Below, one piece after another: positions 62,615 to 64,000 of a stretch of 64,000 nucleotides of DNA (its first letter is position 1; every line of letters starts with the position of its first letter). Where the stretch lies: positions 806,001-870,000 of the forward strand of contig JAACMV010000007.1 of the NCBI GenBank assembly GCA_010909725.1, read 5' to 3'. Origin of the DNA: Picochlorum sp. 'celeri' (lineage: Eukaryota; Chlorophyta; Trebouxiophyceae). Made by a program: the position numbers and the translations under genes. The notes under the pieces are model-generated. The model was not told the origin of the DNA, searched no databases, and saw only the letters and a list, made by a program, of their open reading frames with translations.

Positions 62615-64000
62615 ATGGGGTTATTTCATACTTTCATTTTAATCTTTTATACCATAGTACTAGTTCAGAATGCTGCTGGGCAGGTGACACAGACAGCTCA
62701 GGGGACGTGTCTCGTCTCTTTTACTGTTGACGAGGCCCAGTCAGATATTGCCCTCTCGAGCAATGTGATCAGGCCTCTTCCGATCACATTTGAGATGTCA
62801 AATGCTGAATATGTAGCGCAAGGGATGCGCGGTAGTCTGGTGGCGGAGATACCAGGGCAGTGCCCCCAGTCAGGGGAGGAGTTGGCTGGGGCTTTGTCAA
62901 CGGCCATGTTGAGCACCGGGGATGGAGGTTCTCTAGAGTATTATCCATCAAACGTCACGGTACGATTGTTGATTTGATGATACGCAAGGGTGTTTCGTTG
63001 GTGGTGTGTGACGCAAAAAAAGATGATGATAATGATGTGTAGTTTGTGGCGACAAATTTTGGGACAGAGACACAGCTGATTGATTTTGGGTTTGAAGCGT
63101 CTGTAGATGTATCCAAGATGGTGATGAATGCCATAGTGTCTAGTGGATATGCTTTTAGTAAAAGTATTCTCGTTCCAGAGGGAGAAGATTTGACTGCTGT
63201 TGGACTGACAAGTGTGAGTACCAGTCCTGTAGAGGTGTCATACAGTGGGAATGAAGTGGTTGTGAATATTACCAGGTTTAACATCACGCTCGATGCTCCG
63301 TATGAATCCGAAATTCGTCCGGATATTGATGGGTTGAATGTATACAAGTTTTTGGGCCATGTGGTTCTTCGAGCGGTTGCTGGATGTGATACGTCTGCAT
63401 GTTTGCCGAATGGGCGTTGTAGTGCAGACGAGGCTGGAGAGGCTGTGTGTGAGTGTGGGTGTGGATGGTCGGGTCCTAGCTGCGCTGTGCCAAGTGGTTT
63501 TTGTTCCGAATTTGGCGGTATTACTCTATCTGGGGCTAGTAGCTGTCCAGCACAGGACACAAATGTACCATCACCACCAGCAGCAGCTGAGAGCAGTACA
63601 GATGCATGTAATTCACAGTTTGAAATAGAAGATGAAGAGACTGGTGAATGTGTATGTAAAGAAGGGTGGGAGGGCCCCAGGTGCGAAGCGTGTAAGACTG
63701 ATGGTGCATGCTCTGCATTGTTTGACGCTGAGGCTGAGTGTGGCACGTCCATTGTATATTCTGCGGATACGGTATTAAAATCGTATACGTGTTCTTTGGA
63801 AGATACTGGACTAGAAGATACGATTGTTCCGGGGACGTTTTATGTGACATGCAATACAACGTCTCCAGGGGAGGATGGAAAACTGTTTGATGGAAGTTAC
63901 TGCAAGGTGAATTTTGCCATGTTGGAGTATCCTGACAATCCCATCACATGCCAAGCGTCTCTCTGCGCATTCAAAGTGAATGAATCTGCTGTGAATTGTG
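62615..64000 (+). CDS. EGF-module ectodomain protein, 3' truncated by window edge
   Basis: Exons 62615-62959 and 63043 onward (83-nt intron); open to the last base. A signal peptide (LFHTFILIFYTIVLVQNAAG) leads to a domain with SFTVDEAQSDIALSSN, then two EGF-like modules (CLPNGRCSADEAGEAVC ... CGWSGPSC and CVCKEGWEGPRCEACKTDG). The following Cys pattern (GTFYVTCNTTSPGEDG, SYCKVNFAMLE, ITCQASLCAF) recalls the EGF-bearing ectodomain of Adp1-type ABCG transporters, so an ABC transporter may follow outside the window. That part is inference; a plain adhesion protein is possible. Confidence 0.75.

Noticed and set aside
1..64000. tRNA, rRNA, snRNA genes and CRISPR arrays
   Set aside because: I looked for tRNA T-arm boxes, 5S and U6 cores and regular spaced repeats by eye and saw none. 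A tRNAscan/Infernal run would settle it.

Overview
This is nuclear DNA from a eukaryote with spliced genes, most likely a photosynthetic microalga with a primary plastid (green lineage favoured). Evidence for a eukaryote: ribosomal protein eS/uS4 (RPS9), NatC, TFIIIC, elongin C, POLD4, SUMO and UFM1 pathway genes, and at least 27 GT-AG introns that I could place by restoring reading frames. Evidence for a plastid: a thylakoid-type protein with a two-part targeting leader (56326-57023), a transit-peptide mTERF protein, a DUF3054 membrane protein, a chloroplast-type GST and an SDR with a transit-like leader. None of these leaders starts with an ER signal peptide, which argues against a secondary plastid. 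The exact clade cannot be fixed from sequence alone. Most introns are 64-84 nt with G at position +5 of the donor. Genes are packed tightly and convergent stop codons are often 3-40 nt apart.

Layout. 1-3.5 kb: 3' part of an APE-type non-LTR retrotransposon. 3.7-21 kb: glutaredoxin, XRN1, a ULP2/SENP SUMO protease, an SDR, a small membrane protein, a GPI-type glycoprotein with 27-bp repeats, a metallothionein, a TMEM242-like protein, a secreted serine protease, FIGNL1 and a DUF3054 protein. 21-28 kb: RPS9, VMA21-like, a DEDD exonuclease, an RDH/TIC32-like SDR and a receptor-like kinase whose ectodomain looks like a catalytically dead RNase T2. 28-40 kb: POLD4, a TSP1/EGF membrane protein, NAA35, CDK5RAP3 (C53), DOHH and a chloroplast-type GST. 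40-47 kb: a GC-rich palindromic island, an unrecognised gene, an alpha-arrestin, elongin C, BCD1/ZNHIT6, a tiny membrane protein and a TMEM135-like gene with an apparent frameshift. 47-59 kb: a 1766-residue coiled-coil protein, a RAD7-like LRR protein, PDIA6, the thylakoid-type protein and a GTF3C2-like WD40 protein. 59-64 kb: an mTERF gene, a local duplication of its 3' end, an inverted fragment of an EGF gene, a Cys-rich GPI-type protein and the 5' part of the EGF gene itself, cut by the window end.

The genes are mostly unrelated housekeeping functions (RNA decay and snoRNP assembly, protein modification by SUMO/UFM1/ubiquitin/N-acetylation/hypusine, DNA replication and repair) mixed with a striking set of cell-surface proteins (TSP1, EGF, Cys-rich GPI, receptor kinase, secreted protease). 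I see no operon-like functional cluster. All calls rest on reading the sequence by eye; exon joins were chosen because they restore frame and family motifs together.
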